This document shows positions 12,932 to 25,195 of a stretch of 64,000 bases of DNA, piece by piece (within the stretch, counting starts at the first letter, position 1; every line of letters begins with the position of its first letter). The translations under genes and the position numbers were made by a program. The notes below the pieces were generated by a model. It was not told the DNA's origin and searched no databases. It worked only from the letters and a program-made list of their open reading frames with translations. This DNA comes from Meconema thalassinum. Lineage: Eukaryota; Arthropoda; Insecta; Orthoptera; Tettigoniidae. Location of the stretch: positions 193,088,813-193,152,812 of the forward strand of contig OX336397.1 of NCBI GenBank assembly GCA_946902985.2, in the 5' to 3' direction.

Positions 12932-14368
12932 AATTTAAGGCTAGATCTGTACTCTAGGAAGTACAGCACCAATGCACCAACTAAATACTCGGAATTTTTC
13001 ACCGCTCAGCTTTGTAAATTCCGTGAACTCGACATTGCTCCGGCAGAGAACGACTTGTGTGCCGCCATTGCAAGACAACTTCCGTATGAGATTCAGAGGC
13101 TGTTAATCTCATCCAAAGCCAGAAGTGCTGTGGAAGTGGAGAGTGTATTACGTCAATTAGATATGACGACTTCGCACGTAACTCCTCGGCATCAAAGACA
13201 GACTGAGCAAGTACATATGGCCAGTAGCCAGGAAACAAGAGAAAAACCAGCGACCAGGAATCAGTCCACCAGCACGGATACACAAGGACTAGGTCGAGAG
13301 TATGGGCACCAGGAGCCTAGAGGAATACAGCCATATTACAGAGGAGGATATCGAGGAAGAAATCCTAGGAATACAGGTTATAGGCAACAAGAGAGCCGAC
13401 CCTATAACAATAACCATCAAAGGCAAGAAAACAGAAAGAAATGGGAGAATTATCCCAGAAGGAATGTAAGGCCAGAGGATAGGGATGATGAATATCGGGC
13501 CGAAATAGAAGAAAGATATCAGGAAAGTCTTCGTTATATGAACGAACGACCAGATGAACCTGATAGGCAAAAAGTCCGTTGGAGTGAGGCAATTAAGAAC
13601 CGGAAATCACCCGACCGTCTAGACGGAGCTCAAAGCTTGGAACTACAAGCTCAGTTAAAGAATGAGGGAAAAGGGAGCCCTCAGGATAAAAAAACTCCAA
13701 ATTTAAATTGTCAAAAGTGGAAACATACCAGGAGCTGGGAGGAGGTAGAAATTGTGAATTGGATAGCCAGACCAGACGAGCTAATTAACGAGGATGTGGA
13801 AGGAATCCCACCTGTTAAAAGAGAACTACCTATAATTATGCTTAGGATAGAAGGATTACTGGTCAGAGCATTGATTGATACCGGAGCCACAATAAGTCTA
13901 ATTACACAAACCCTTTTAAATGAATTGGAAACAAGGGGCCGAGTACTAAAGATTCCCACATCAAGTGTAAAGATTAAGGGGATTATCCCTGAAAAATCTT
14001 TAACATGTAAATTTCAGGTATACATTGATCTGATCATGGGTAACGCTGAAATTTCGCAGTGCTTTTTGCTGGTAAATAAATTACCATATAATGTCATATT
14101 AGGTATTGATTTTATCCGTGAGAACAAGGTCATTATAGTCCTAGCGCAAAACTGCATTAGAGTTCAAAGAGAGGATGTGGATGAACAAAACATTAACCTA
14201 CAGGAACAGGATGCGAAAATAGGAGAACAGGTATGGCATATGGAAGAAGTGATTGAGGAAGGTTATAAGGACATAGAAAAGATATTTGAAGTCCTCAACA
14301 TAGAACTGGAAGATGACTTGGAAACTGAGTTCGAGACCAACCTGTCAGGAAAATTGGAGGAAGCTTAA
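12932..14368 (+). pseudogene. Gag C-terminus and retropepsin of the LTR element
   Basis: Same frame as the upstream Gag. It holds the second half of the capsid-like domain, then an Arg/Gly/Tyr/Gln-rich nucleic-acid-binding stretch at about 13300-13480 with no CCHC zinc knuckle, then an aspartic protease. Protease evidence is the catalytic DTGA at 13877-13888 (context RALIDTGATISLI) and a flap and C-terminal ILGIDFI motif at about 14098-14118. Absence of a zinc knuckle is a known feature of some insect gypsy-group Gags. The frame ends in TAA at 14366-14368, directly before RT. Confidence 0.85.
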
Positions 14369-15831
14369 GTCAACCTCGAAAATAAGGAACAGTTAATGAA
14401 ATTATTATTGAATTATAGGGACGTATTTGATTCCAAGCCAGGGAAGATTGAAAATTTTAAATACGCGTTCCAAGTCAATGATTGGGCACCGTTCAAACAA
14501 AAACCATACCCGGTTGCGGAAAAACATTACCCACAAACTAAGAAAACACTGCAGGAGATGATGAATGCAGGTGTTATAGAAAAGATGGCGACACCATATG
14601 TTAGTCCATTAGTGATTGTGAGTAAACCGGATGGCTCAGTAAGGGTGTGTCTAGATGCCAGAAATTTAAATGCAAAAATCATACCAGAAAATGATTCGGC
14701 ACCACCCATAAAAGAAATACTGAGGAAGTTCAAAGGCAAGAAGATTTTTACAAATATTGACATGACTTCTTCGTATCATCACCTCGAACTGGAAGAGAAA
14801 ACCAGCTTGTTGACTGGATTTCAGTTCGACCAACAAACATATTGCTTTAGAAGATGTCCGTTTGGATTGAAGACCGCAGGATCTGCATTAATAAGAGCGC
14901 TTGATCGAAACCTGTCAGAAGAAGTGAAAGAGTGCACTATCCGTTACGTGGATGATATTCTGCTTACCTCGGAGAATATTGAGGAACATTTAGAAAAATT
15001 GAAGAAATTATTGGAAGACTTAAGAAGGGCAAATTTTAAAATAAATTTTAAGAAGTCGAATTTTTGTCAAAGACAAGTGACATTTTTAGGGCATGTGATT
15101 GACAAGGATGGTGTTAAACCAAATCCATGCAAATTGGAATCGATAAGGGATTTTCCAAGGCCTTTGAAGGTAAAGAACGTTCGCCAGTTTTTGGGATTGA
15201 TTGGGTTCTTCTCAGGACATTGTCCATCATACACCAAAACTGTTGCACCACTACAGGACCTTCTGAAGAAGGGGGCAAGTGGAAATGGACGGAGGAAACA
15301 GAAAAAGCATTCGTGGAGGCCAAGGAAATGCTCTTAAATTACGTGAAGCTAGGATATCCTGAATTTAATCAGAGATTTATCAATCAAACAGACGCATCCC
15401 AGATTGGAATAGGGGCAATGCTATATCAGGAAAACCCGGAAAACCCTGATAAGAAAAACTATCTAGCTTTCACAAGTAGGAGACTGAAACCACACGAGAA
15501 AAATTATACGATCAGCGAAATCGAGCTGTTAGCGATATTGCACGCGCTGCAATATTGGCGGAAGATCGTATATGGGTTTCAGGTCATTCTAAGAACGGAT
15601 CATAAAGCCTTAACCTTTTTGATGAAGACTGATTTATCCAGTCAAAGGTTGATGCGTTGGGCTTTATACATTCAACAATTTGATGTCAAGATAGAGTACT
15701 GCCCAGGAAAAGAAAATATAGTTCCAGACTACTTAAGTAGACAGCCAGAGTCCATAGAAGAGGAAGTAATGGCTATAGATTTGGAAGACAGGGATCAGCG
15801 TACTCTTAATGAGTTAAGAAGTATTAGTTAA
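14369..15831 (+). pseudogene. pol: Reverse transcriptase and RNase H of the LTR element, frameshifted
   Basis: RT continues in the protease frame after one TAA. Motifs include VCLDARNLN, NIDMTSSYHHLEL, FGLKTAGSA and the catalytic YVDD at 14945-14956, then FLGHVIDKDGVKP and VRQFLGL. At a run of five G at 15271-15275 the frame shifts by one, consistent with loss of a single base. RNase H follows to 15831, with TDASQIGIGAML near 15388, SEIELLAIL and RTDHKAL. TAA at 15829-15831 is in frame with the integrase that follows. Catalytic residues are intact, so the damage is confined to frame and stops. Confidence 0.9.
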
Positions 15832-17292
15832 AGACAACGTGAGGATCCATGGATGAACATGCTCATATCTTTCCTTGAGGGAAGCTTGATAAGAGGAACA
15901 CCAGCGTACACGGAAGCTAATAAGATAGCTCAAGACTACATGTTTTATAATGGGTTATTATATAAGTTTGCGGACTCTGACCATACAAAATTAAGGATTG
16001 TTGTACCTGCAATTTTGCAGAGGAAAATAGTATGGTTAGCCCATAGATCGTTCGGACATATGGGAGTCGACAAAACAGTCTCGATGCTGAAAGAAGCATT
16101 TGTATGGCCGAGACTGAGAGAAACTGTAAGGGACACGCTAAAGACATGTGATTTATGTCAAAGGATCAAACCTAATGCATTTCTGATGAGACAGAAGCCT
16201 ATACCATTGTTGCCCGAAAGGCCCGGCCAAATCATATCTATTGATAATTTTGGACCTTTGCCAAAGGCAAGAAGAGGAAATCGACACATAATGGTGGCTA
16301 TGGATGTCTTCACTAAAATGGTTGTCCTTGCTCCCATACAGAAGACTAGTACCAAACAGGTGTTAAAACGACTAAAAGAAAAAGTGATACCGATTCTGGG
16401 GAAACCTGAGAATTTGTTGTCGGATCACGGCAGTTGTTTCACCAGTGTAGAGTTCAGACGAGAATTAGAAAGACTGGGAATACGTCAGATTTTGTCAAGT
16501 ATTCGCCATCCTGAGGCAAACCCTGTAGAAAGAGTGATGAGGGAGACGGCCAAGTACTGTAGAATATACTGTGCCGAAGAAAATTGGAAGTGGATAGATA
16601 TCTTGGATATTATCGAATTTTGTATAAACAATACAATCCATGAATCCACAGGAGAGATACCCATAACGTTACATCGGAATGAGCAACCAGAAAGACCTTG
16701 GAGTCTGGTAATTCCTAGGCCAGCAGACGCTCAGCCTGGAAGAGATGTACGTATTCGAAGAGCCTTTGAGCATCTAAAAGCTCAAGCCGACAGGAGGCAG
16801 AGAAGAAATAGGCATAAGAGGTATCATCGACCATTATTAGCAGGAGAAATGGTGTTAGTAAAGAGACCAGTCATTTCGGATCCAGGAAACCGTGTGTACA
16901 AGAAGTTCCAGAAAATGTACCACGGACCATATCAAATAATCAGAGATTTGAGGAATAACGCATATAGAATTCGGCACTGTGAAACGGATCACGAAGTGAC
17001 CATGAATTCAGCAAATTTGAAATTATATTACCCTCCCGAAGATTTCGATGAAGCAAATGAACAAGCCCTGGTTATGGAAACGTTTAGAGATGAATCCACT
17101 TTTGACATAAACAAGAATAAGGAAGAAATAGAAAATAGAGCTCAAGCATTCGAGTGCGAATGCGAATTGGAGAAATTGTATTGGGAAATTAAAGAAGTAA
17201 TTGATTTTATTGAAGAAGAAAATTTCAATTTAAGAAAGGAAAATGATGAAATAAGGAAACGGATAGGGATAGACCAAACCCGTAAGGAATAA
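15832..17292 (+). pseudogene. Integrase of the LTR element
   Basis: Open to 17292 in the RNase H frame. The HHCC zinc-binding domain shows HRSFGHMG (from 16042) and CDLCQ (16147). The catalytic core has D at 16243, D at 16423 and E at 16528, giving D-x59-D-x34-E (D,D35E) spacing. The C-terminus carries a GPYQI motif (GPY/F module) and no chromodomain, then an acidic, coiled-coil-like tail of about 70 residues. The domain itself is unbroken; it is listed as pseudogene because the polyprotein frame upstream is broken. Confidence 0.9.
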
Positions 17293-17440
17293 TGAGGTTC
17301 TGGAGATGTTATAGTCCAGACAAATAAAGAAGAAAGAAAGGGTAGGGATAGACCACACCCGTGAAGAAGAATGAGGTTCTGGGGACTCAAAGTCCAGACA
17401 AGTAAAGAAAGAAAGAAAGGGTAGGGACAGAGCGTACCCG
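17258..17440 (+). repeat. 79-bp tandem repeat (about 2.3 copies) after integrase
   Basis: 'gggatagacca.acccgt..aag.a..aatgaggttctgg..' recurs at about 17261, 17340 and partly 17419, ending in GAAAGAAAG tracts. It lies where an env gene or untranslated leader would be. Confidence 0.8.
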
Positions 17441-17582
17441 ACCTACACAATCACCGGATACGAATTTAAAGAAATAAAAAAACAGTAGATACGGACGACG
17501 TTATGATGGCTTCTACAAATAAAGAAAGATAAGATTAAATTGAAATAAATTTCCTCAAAGTTTTTCGAAAATTTATTTACCT

Positions 17583-17596
17583 AAGGAGGGGAGAGA
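17583..17596 (+). promoter_or_regulatory. Polypurine tract
   Basis: AAGGAGGGGAGAGA directly abuts the TG start of the 3' LTR, the expected plus-strand primer site. Confidence 0.85.
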
Positions 17597-20500
17597 TGAA
17601 CCCATGTGCCATAAGGTCCATAAAGGTCGAATCCATGTATTTGGGGAAGAAATGAAATAAACGTACAGTTTCTTATGTAACTTAGAGAAAGATCAAGCTA
17701 GGATGCTAGTATAATGTTGTGCAACCAACGAGGACCAGGTGTTCGAGAGATGAGATCACCCCTCTTGACATTCAGAAGGGAGCTAGTCATGAGTATTAAT
17801 AACCGAGTGGAAATTTCCCACGAATAGACAAGGAGGCCTGACTCGGAAATCGAGCTGAGCTGGCTGGAAAACGACAACACCACTTATGCGCCAGAAGAGG
17901 AATAATTAAATTTAACCCGTTTACGAGTATAAAAATAAGTAAACAAGTACAGTACAGTGAATCATTTCGAATGAGATATTTTTGAGTAAAGAAAAACCCT
18001 TTAATAATTGCACAGGAGAAAACTGCAAACGCAAGTAGACGTCATCGGGGAATTACCAAGGCGTGTATAGAGGGGAGAGTACAAAAGAACAGCAACACCC
18101 ACACAATTGAGGACGAGAAATTAATTAATATCTCCGAATTGCACGATCGATTCTTAGGCGCAATAAGATTATTTGACATTGAGAAGATGAGCTTTCGGAA
18201 GGTATAAATTTTATAATTGTGCAACCATTATTTTAGAAGTTGGCCACGGAAAGGGCTAGAGTCTTATCTTTTTGTAGCGAAAAGGTATATAACTCCTGGC
18301 CTCACCAAGCCAATCATGCAGTCTCAAACAGCCCGAGGGGGTGTTACTACGCATCAGTACCAGCAGATCCAAATAGCCCGAGGGGGCGTTGCTACGCATC
18401 AGTATTCAGACAGCCGTGTGGGGCGTCACTCTGCGTTACATCGAAGACAGTTTACCAGTACTCCCTGAGGGGAGAAACGCTGTATTACACCGCAGAATTA
18501 ATATCCGATAGCTATAGGCGTCGCAGTATTAACAACTTGCTTACCTCCATAGGGAGTTGTAAAGAAGAAAATTTAAAGTATCGCCGTGTTAAAAGATTAG
18601 GAAAATCCTAGTTACAGGATTTAGGTCCGAAAGTACACAAGTTACAGTGAAAAGGTTCGTAAAATAGAGTCAGAGCAGGCTGCGAACGTTGGACTTTAGG
18701 CGATAGGTCTTTAAATAGACGAACGAATAAATCATAACGTACGGACGTACCGTAACAGAAAGATAAACAGTTATCTAAATTAAAGAACCCAAAGAGGGAA
18801 AAACAGAGTAAGGTTCGTAACTTAGCTCAGAAAGTAGGACTGCTAGAACCGATTAAATAAAGAAGAACGGAGACTATAGACAGTATCTCCAGAAAGCAGA
18901 CGAATTATTCTAAAGCACTAGATTCGGGAGGTACTAGCTGCTATAAAATAAATCCATAGATCATCGATAGGTATTTGAGGAGACCTCGATCCGAACAGAC
19001 TTTCGCTAGGATCGATAAACCAGATCTACAAGGGAAGCCGTTCAAGCTAGAGGAATAGCCGGTCATCCAGAATAGGATTCGAAGAATTAGGATTCCAGGG
19101 AACAGTAGATGTTTCGAGACTTTCGTATTCTGCAGGATAGGAAGCCGACATTGAATAAATTTCACCCTTGGAAACGGGAAATTAAGAGGTCACGTGTGAT
19201 AGGCTAAGAAATACGGCCTAGTGATCAAGAATTGTGAAGTGTAGATTTATCAAGATTGTGTGTTAAATTAATATTTTTTAGTGTTTATTGTGTGTTATAA
19301 AGGAACACACCAGTGTATTAAAAATGTCGTCAATGTTAAGTGTATTAAATATGTGTCAAGAAGTGTTTGTAAATAAGATGAATTTAAATAAGATGGACTA
19401 AAATTTTAAAGTGGGCCAAAATGAAACACCGCACAAGAATAAAGGTCATGGGACGACCTTAAAAACATGTAAGTAATAAATTTCATTTTATTTTGGTGTC
19501 AGGGAATAATTGTGTACAAATCCACCGGAGTTGTTGAGTAAAAGGGATGTGTTTTAATAAATAAATACTGAATAAACAAGAACGCGGTCTGAACAAAAAT
19601 AGAAATTTGAGAAATTATAAATAATTATGTAAAGAATAAATCCAGTAGAGAATGGAAAGTTTATAAAATGTTAACGTATTTGACAAATGTCATAAGAGCA
19701 AGCGAAATATCAGTAATTATCGTGAAAGATATTTAAATAAAAGTAAATGTGAGATATGAAAGAAATAGCTTTTGAGCTTGTGTAAAGAATAAAGATATTG
19801 AAATAATAATAATAATAACCAAGTAAGGAAATATTAAATAAAGATCAAATAAAGTGATGTGAACAAAAGAGCGTTAGAACCTTAATAAAAGTATAGACAT
19901 GATGTTTAAATGCATGTTCTTGGAATAGAGAAAGTTATGGTCAAAGGAAAAAATAATATAAAAATTGAAATGTGTATCAAGTGTTAATATAATATTATCA
20001 GTTCTTTGGACGACGCTAGGCTTAAAATGTACAGCGCAAAAGGAGCGCAATTAAAGTAAAATGTCACGCTAGGAACGCGTAAAAGTTAATGTACTTGGTA
20101 AATTACTTATGAGAGGTAGTTGATTGTCGCGAATTGAGATATGGTATAAGTCCTCTATTTGTGACGTAGTATCACGAGACATTGTGTATGTATTTGAAAG
20201 GGAGCAAATGTATGGTATTGAGCGTAGGTCTTATAGCTTTTTGGCTGACCCTAAATCGCATTTTGTATAGTCCTCTATAAGGGAAAGGTTCCCGAGGCAT
20301 GTGAAGAGATTCGAACTCAGAATCCTCTTATTTTGAAAGCCCCTTTATTATTCGTCGTTAATTACTCTTCCACAATCAATGAGGACCTTTTATAATTAAT
20401 AAACGCCAAGATTACGAATGTGGTTTATTGAGCCCAATAATATTGTTGTATGTACACGAAGAATAGGATGCCAGGTCTCCAAGGAATTGAGAATGAAAAG

Positions 20501-21496
20501 TTTGTGTTTTGTAAAGGCAGTTAGAGAGAGCTCTGGCTCGGGCCAGACGGGAAGGAGCCCGCATAGTCATAAATAACTCTCAAGTTTCACGGCCAGACCC
20601 TCGGAGAAGGAGGGGTGTCTGGAGGCCGTCTTGTAAAGAATAATGAATACACCAGGAGTGTTTAAAGTTGTTAACGACCCGGGCGTTGAACCGAGGTCCT
20701 TGTAGATTGATATTTCCGCTTGCCTGTTCAGATCGTAGTTTCTTATGTGATAATGGTCTTATAAGACGTTATGAGATAAATAACAATCCCTATTGTAATG
20801 TGGTATGGAAGTAGGATTCCACGAGTTAATTGAAGACAACTAGGTTTCGGGAGTAACTATAGTTTTTTGACTGTGTCAAGTATCTTCATACTCTGGAGTA
20901 CACAAGTAATTTCCTGATTACCTTAATGTATTTGTGAAACTAGAGAGAGATGATAACAGCTGAAATGTGTGAAAATGCCCAAAATATTGAGTTAGATAAT
21001 TAACATATAATTATAAAAATGTAATTACACCTTTATTTTTTTCAAGATAAAAAAAAATAAAAAGTAGTATTTGAAGTGTACAAAGAATGACACCATTATT
21101 ACAGAAAGCATTGAGCCAAAGAGCTCGGAGTTATAAGAAACTCACAGTTGATGCTTTATGGAAGTAAAAATAATTAGGAATTGTTGGTTTATGTGGAAAC
21201 CATATGTTTTAATACAATATTTGTTATATTCTATTGTGATTCCTTGTTCATTTGGAACAAGTAGATGATTAAGGGTCAGTAATTTAATTGTTAAAGTGTT
21301 TGTAGAGCCATAATTTTTTATTAATTAAATGTGTTTAAAATAGGAGTTGGTTTTGTTGTTATTTTTGCAAGTGTATCCTCTGATTAATCCAAAATATGTG
21401 AGTCACAGAGTGGGGGAACTTACCGCTGCCCCGAAAATCCCGAATTGAGCTACGCTGGTATACTGTGATTGGCATATTTCTTGCTAAAAGGGCACA
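17597..21496 (+). repeat. 3' LTR (3900 bp)
   Basis: Near-identical to the 5' LTR. It lacks a 5-bp duplicate present there ('ctagtctagtcatg' versus 'ctagtcatg'), and most other differences cluster in the last 700 bp. It is followed by the ATAT TSD. Confidence 0.95.
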
Positions 21497-21500
21497 ATAT

Positions 21501-22626
21501 AGCAATCTGCTGAAAGAGTCAGGTGGTCTATTTGAAGACGAAAGCAAGGTTATCAAAGTGGAAAACCAAATACAGGTGATCATAGGTTCTTATAGTAATG
21601 TGCATGATTTTATTATAATTTGAATATTTTGATTATTCAGTGTTGTTTCGTATTTTAGCGGCTACCAGTTGCTGATGTTATTGTATTCAAAATGCAGGTT
21701 CACTCTGCTGGCACCCTGGGCCCTATTGTAGGTGAAGTCCACACCGCATGCTGTGCTAACAGTAGCTAATTTATTGGTAATGTAGGTTAACTCTGCTGCC
21801 ATAATTGTGAGAGTTTGAAACACAGCCTCAATGATAACTGCTTTGAGCAAAAATCCATCATTCTAGAAGTTAGTGGTAGTTATTGTTGTTTAAATGGTCA
21901 GTACTACAAGGTCATCTGACCCTTCCAACATTCTAAACTTCAAGCAGTTAAAGGAGACGTAAACATAACTGTTTGAAAATCTGAGGTGTATGTTCATAGA
22001 ACATAAACCAGAGGATGTTAGCTGGTTCGTGTTTTTGAGAATACCTTTTAATTGTCCTAGCTGTGATTGTCAATATGACTTTGTTGGACCGTTGATAACA
22101 CACTCCGCTCTTAGGTTAGCTGTGACTGTGTATATATCGTTGGTCCACCCTTCATGACAGCCCCCAATGGTACATTCATGCTGTTAATTTCATGGTGAGG
22201 AGCTCCCTGTTTTTCTCGGTGCTTTGAAGGGGGGAGGAAAAGGTTTGTGGTTCGTTTTGGACTGGCACGTAGTCACTGTTCGAAAATCCCCAAGAGATGC
22301 TCTATTGCTGTCTGCCTCAACCATAAATAATTCCGTTCAAAAAAACTCTTTTCCTCTCGCCTATAAAAATATTCATATTCTATATTTGTTACCACATTGC
22401 CTAATCTAGACTATGTCAAAGGATCATGAATAATGTATAAATGTGAATTGGTATTAAATTTCAAGTACCTGCCTCTTCTTAGGAATGTATTTATCGCTTG
22501 TTAAATTCCTCCCTGCCTTAAGTATCCTTGATATGAATATTGCTTTAATCTGGGCACAAGAGGGTAAAACACACAACGATTAGTGCGAGATTTCTGAACA
22601 CAAAATTTTTCAACTTTAATTGTGTT
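21501..22626. other. Intron 1 spacer, no gene seen
   Basis: AT-rich unique-looking sequence between the LTR element and the DNA transposon. A weak internal echo ('aggttcactctgctggcac' and 'aggttaactctgctgccat', about 90 bp apart near 21700-21800) is the only structure noticed. Confidence 0.5.
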
Positions 22627-24818
22627 GAAGACTACAGGGGAAGAGGGAGGCAAGTCAAGATTTCATAATTTTACACAGGAGCTGATTTAAAGTTTGAAAC
22701 CAAATAACGTTCATTTGTCCTTGGATATCTTACAATGACTGTATGTAATGTAACTGACATATATCTTTGTTATGATATGCAATATTAGGCAATTTTTGTC
22801 AACAGAAGCACAACATATTAATGAAATTATTTCCAAGAATTACCATTTACTGCAGAATAGGGAGGTAAGTCATCAAATCTATTATTTTTTAAAACCAAAA
22901 TGTGATCACAATATTTTCTCCACATTCATTTTCTTCGTAATTTCGGTTCATGTGGTAGATTCTTGTATTAGATTTGAGTCTCCTTAGAACAAAAAGCTTT
23001 CAAATCTTGAAGGTCTTTGAACTTCTCTTCTGATATTGGTAGAAGTCACGGGTATGCTCTTGGAGGATAACGAAATTCATTAGGTTCCATTTCACGTACA
23101 AGGTTCCTTTCTGATCTCTTCTTGCGCACAACAGTGGGAATCCATGCTGCATTGTATAATTCCCGGTGGATGGTTTGCTTCAACTTTCAATTTCTTGATT
23201 GGCCTGGTTGGAATGGGACACTTCTTACAGTAGTAATCATCAAGGAAGCTGCTCCAAACTCTGATCGTTCCATCGTCTACTTCTATAACTGTGAAGGATT
23301 CAGGTTTCACTCTTGCAGGCAGGAACACCTCAACCCAGTCTTGAGGAATTTCTGTCACAGATTTTGTATTTATCAGTCCCATATCCTTGTCACATTCCAG
23401 GTATGAATGCCCTCTTATTGGGAATGTGACATGAGCAGATTGTAGATGTTTCTGGTTGGGGACAATATAGTGTAAGTATCGGAAAAGGGTGAATTTTTGT
23501 TTTGCCCTGCTGCAGAGTCACAGAAGAAATTTAAATGTTGGACTTCTGGGCTAAGAATTCTTGTAATGTATTCATTAAGAAAAGATGTTACCTCATTTGC
23601 CCCTTTTCTGCCGTCAGTTTCAGGGTAAGCCTACAAAATAGCTTTGTTGTCAGACAATTGGTGGATATTGAAGGAAATGAAGCTGAGTTGTCGCTTGTCT
23701 ATGTTTGTAAAAATATTTGGACATGGGAGATTTTTTTGAAATCCATGGAAACTGATTCAGTAAGGCGATCCTTTCTACTCTTCATCCTTCCTTCTCTGTT
23801 GTGATTGTAAAAAGTCGCAGCTCCAAGGATGTGCACTTTATGTTGAGTTTCTAGATACATGATCCTCTTCTGTAGTTGTCACTTCTCCTCTTCACTTGCT
23901 GTACAAACAGCCTTTCAGTTTCTACTGATAATTTATTGCGGCGGTGAGAGTGTTTGCTACGCATATCGATGCCTATTAGTGAATTACCTTTTATGGATTT
24001 GTGGATATTTTCAAATCTCTTTTTAGAAATCCTATACAAAAACCTGAAAGCTTTTTGACACACTTCAATATTTTTTTTGCCATTTTCATTTGAAACCCTT
24101 AACTTGTATTTGAAACTTTTACCTCAAAGGATGGCATCTTCTTCATCTTTTCTTTGTCTCCTCTGTTTAATATCGTGGGCTGAAATTAAACCACCCAAAT
24201 GTAAAGTTTGTGTCCCAACACTGCAAACTATTGATGTCGTTGATGATTTTATTTTGCTGCTTTATGTCAATAGTGTTGAAACACTTTAACCTACAAGTAC
24301 AAGGATCACCAATTTCATGACACTGGGATCTCATTTTTTTGGGTGCATCCTTGATCCTACCAAAACTCTTCCTCTTCTTGCTACTTTCAAAAGATGTAGA
24401 CGGTTCTTGATCACCTTCAAACTCTGCATCCATGTTGTAATGTAACTGGGACACAACAATTACTGCCAAAACAACAGTAGCCATTGTAGGTCTAGTTGTC
24501 TAACACAAACATACACAACAATGCAGCATATAAATAACATTCCATTAGTGTTGCCACACTTAGCACACTCCATACTCTTTAGAGATGCATTCCATATATG
24601 TGATAATATGACTTACCTCCCTCTTTCTCTGTTTACTACTGACTTACCTCTCTCTTCCCCTGTAGGCGAAATTTTGAATATGAAGTTTCTCACTGACTAG
24701 CCTTCCTTTTGCTCTGCAATATAGTCCATACAAAATATGTCACTCATGTTATATGGTTAAGTTCTTAACTCATTTTATCCCATTTGCTGACTTACCTCCT
24801 TTTTTCCCTGTAGTCTTC
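22627..24818 (-). mobile_element. 2.2-kb DNA transposon with 31-bp terminal inverted repeats
   Basis: The left end 22627-22657 (GAAGACTACAGGGGAAGAGG and on) and the reverse complement of 24788-24818 match at 27 of 31 positions. Extra subterminal copies of the inner motif (GGAGGTAAGTCA or its complement) lie near 22860 on the left and at about 24612 and 24641 on the right. The interior codes on the minus strand for a transposase-like protein relic. The TSD is not clear. The superfamily is not assigned. Confidence 0.8.
22990..24484 (-). pseudogene. Transposase-like gene relic of the DNA transposon
   Basis: On the minus strand, from high to low coordinates: ATG near 24484; a Lys/Arg-rich stretch followed by a cysteine-rich motif CTCRLKCF (about 24280); a helical block with KKRFENIHK (about 24010); FCDSAAGQNKN (about 23492-23528); RGHSYLECDKDMGLI (about 23371-23415, in another frame); and DWVEVFLPARVKP after it. 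The order and wording match a widespread family of uncharacterised insect proteins with GQNKN and GHSY-x-CD motifs. The Asp residues suggest a DDE-type nuclease fold, which is inference. Several frameshifts and stops break it. Location between inverted repeats argues that the family is a transposase rather than a host enzyme. Confidence 0.65.
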
Positions 24819-25093
24819 GTTTATTATCATTAAATGGTTACTCTAAGTAACTACATCTTCCCCACAATGTCGCAACTCACACTTAATGCTAGTGACAATA
24901 TGCTAGTCCTACGTTTTGTGAGTGTATAACAATTGAAGTGTTTTCGGATATAAACTCCACAAAAACTCTCCCTGTTGAGGTAAGAAGACTATAATGAGAG
25001 GCTGATTCACCCTCAGTTTGTTACTTTATTCCTTGAATCTTTCAGTGCACGTTTTAAAGGAACAAATTTGTAAATCAAGTCATTTCCTTGCAG

Positions 25094-25195
25094 GACGATA
25101 CAGACCATCAAACCGATATTAAAATTGAAGAAACTTCTATTCCGGAGATCGTTCCTCTCCGCAAAACAGAAACACCATCTTTAGATCCAAAAGAG
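25094..25195 (+). CDS. C2H2 zinc-finger gene, exon 2
   Basis: Acceptor 'catttccttgcag|GAC' and donor 'AAAGAG|gtaagt' bound 102 nt (34 codons), phase 0 at both ends, matching exon 1. The peptide is acidic and contains DIKIEE (another psi-K-x-E sumoylation-type motif) and ends SLDPKE. It has no known fold. Such short acidic linker exons before a single finger-encoding exon are typical of insect C2H2 genes. Could be a chance open stretch, but two good splice sites plus matching phase make that unlikely. Confidence 0.7.

Larger units (their letters stand above)
6342..21496 (+). mobile_element. 15.2-kb Ty3/gypsy-type LTR retrotransposon with 3.9-kb LTRs
   Basis: Two near-identical LTRs (6342-10244 and 17597-21496), each starting TG and ending CA, flank a gag-pol region on the plus strand. 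The 4-bp TSD ATAT lies at 6338-6341 and 21497-21500. A polypurine tract abuts the 3' LTR. Domain order is Gag, protease, RT, RNase H, integrase, which is Ty3/gypsy order. No env-like frame lies between integrase and the 3' LTR. By eye the LTRs differ at roughly 25-30 sites plus a 5-bp indel, under 1%, so insertion was recent. The coding region nevertheless has four in-frame stops and two frameshifts. LTRs of several kb are known in insect elements such as Woot of Tribolium and Ulysses of Drosophila virilis; kinship with that group is inference. It sits in intron 1 of the zinc-finger gene, in the sense orientation. Confidence 0.95.

Noticed and set aside
11610..15831. Stop codons in gag-pol as programmed readthrough or recoding sites
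   Set aside because: Stops lie at several places within domains as well as between them, and true frameshifts also occur, so decay is simpler.
24167..24484. 105-residue minus-strand ORF as a host gene
   Set aside because: It lies between the terminal inverted repeats and reads as the N-terminal part of the transposase relic.
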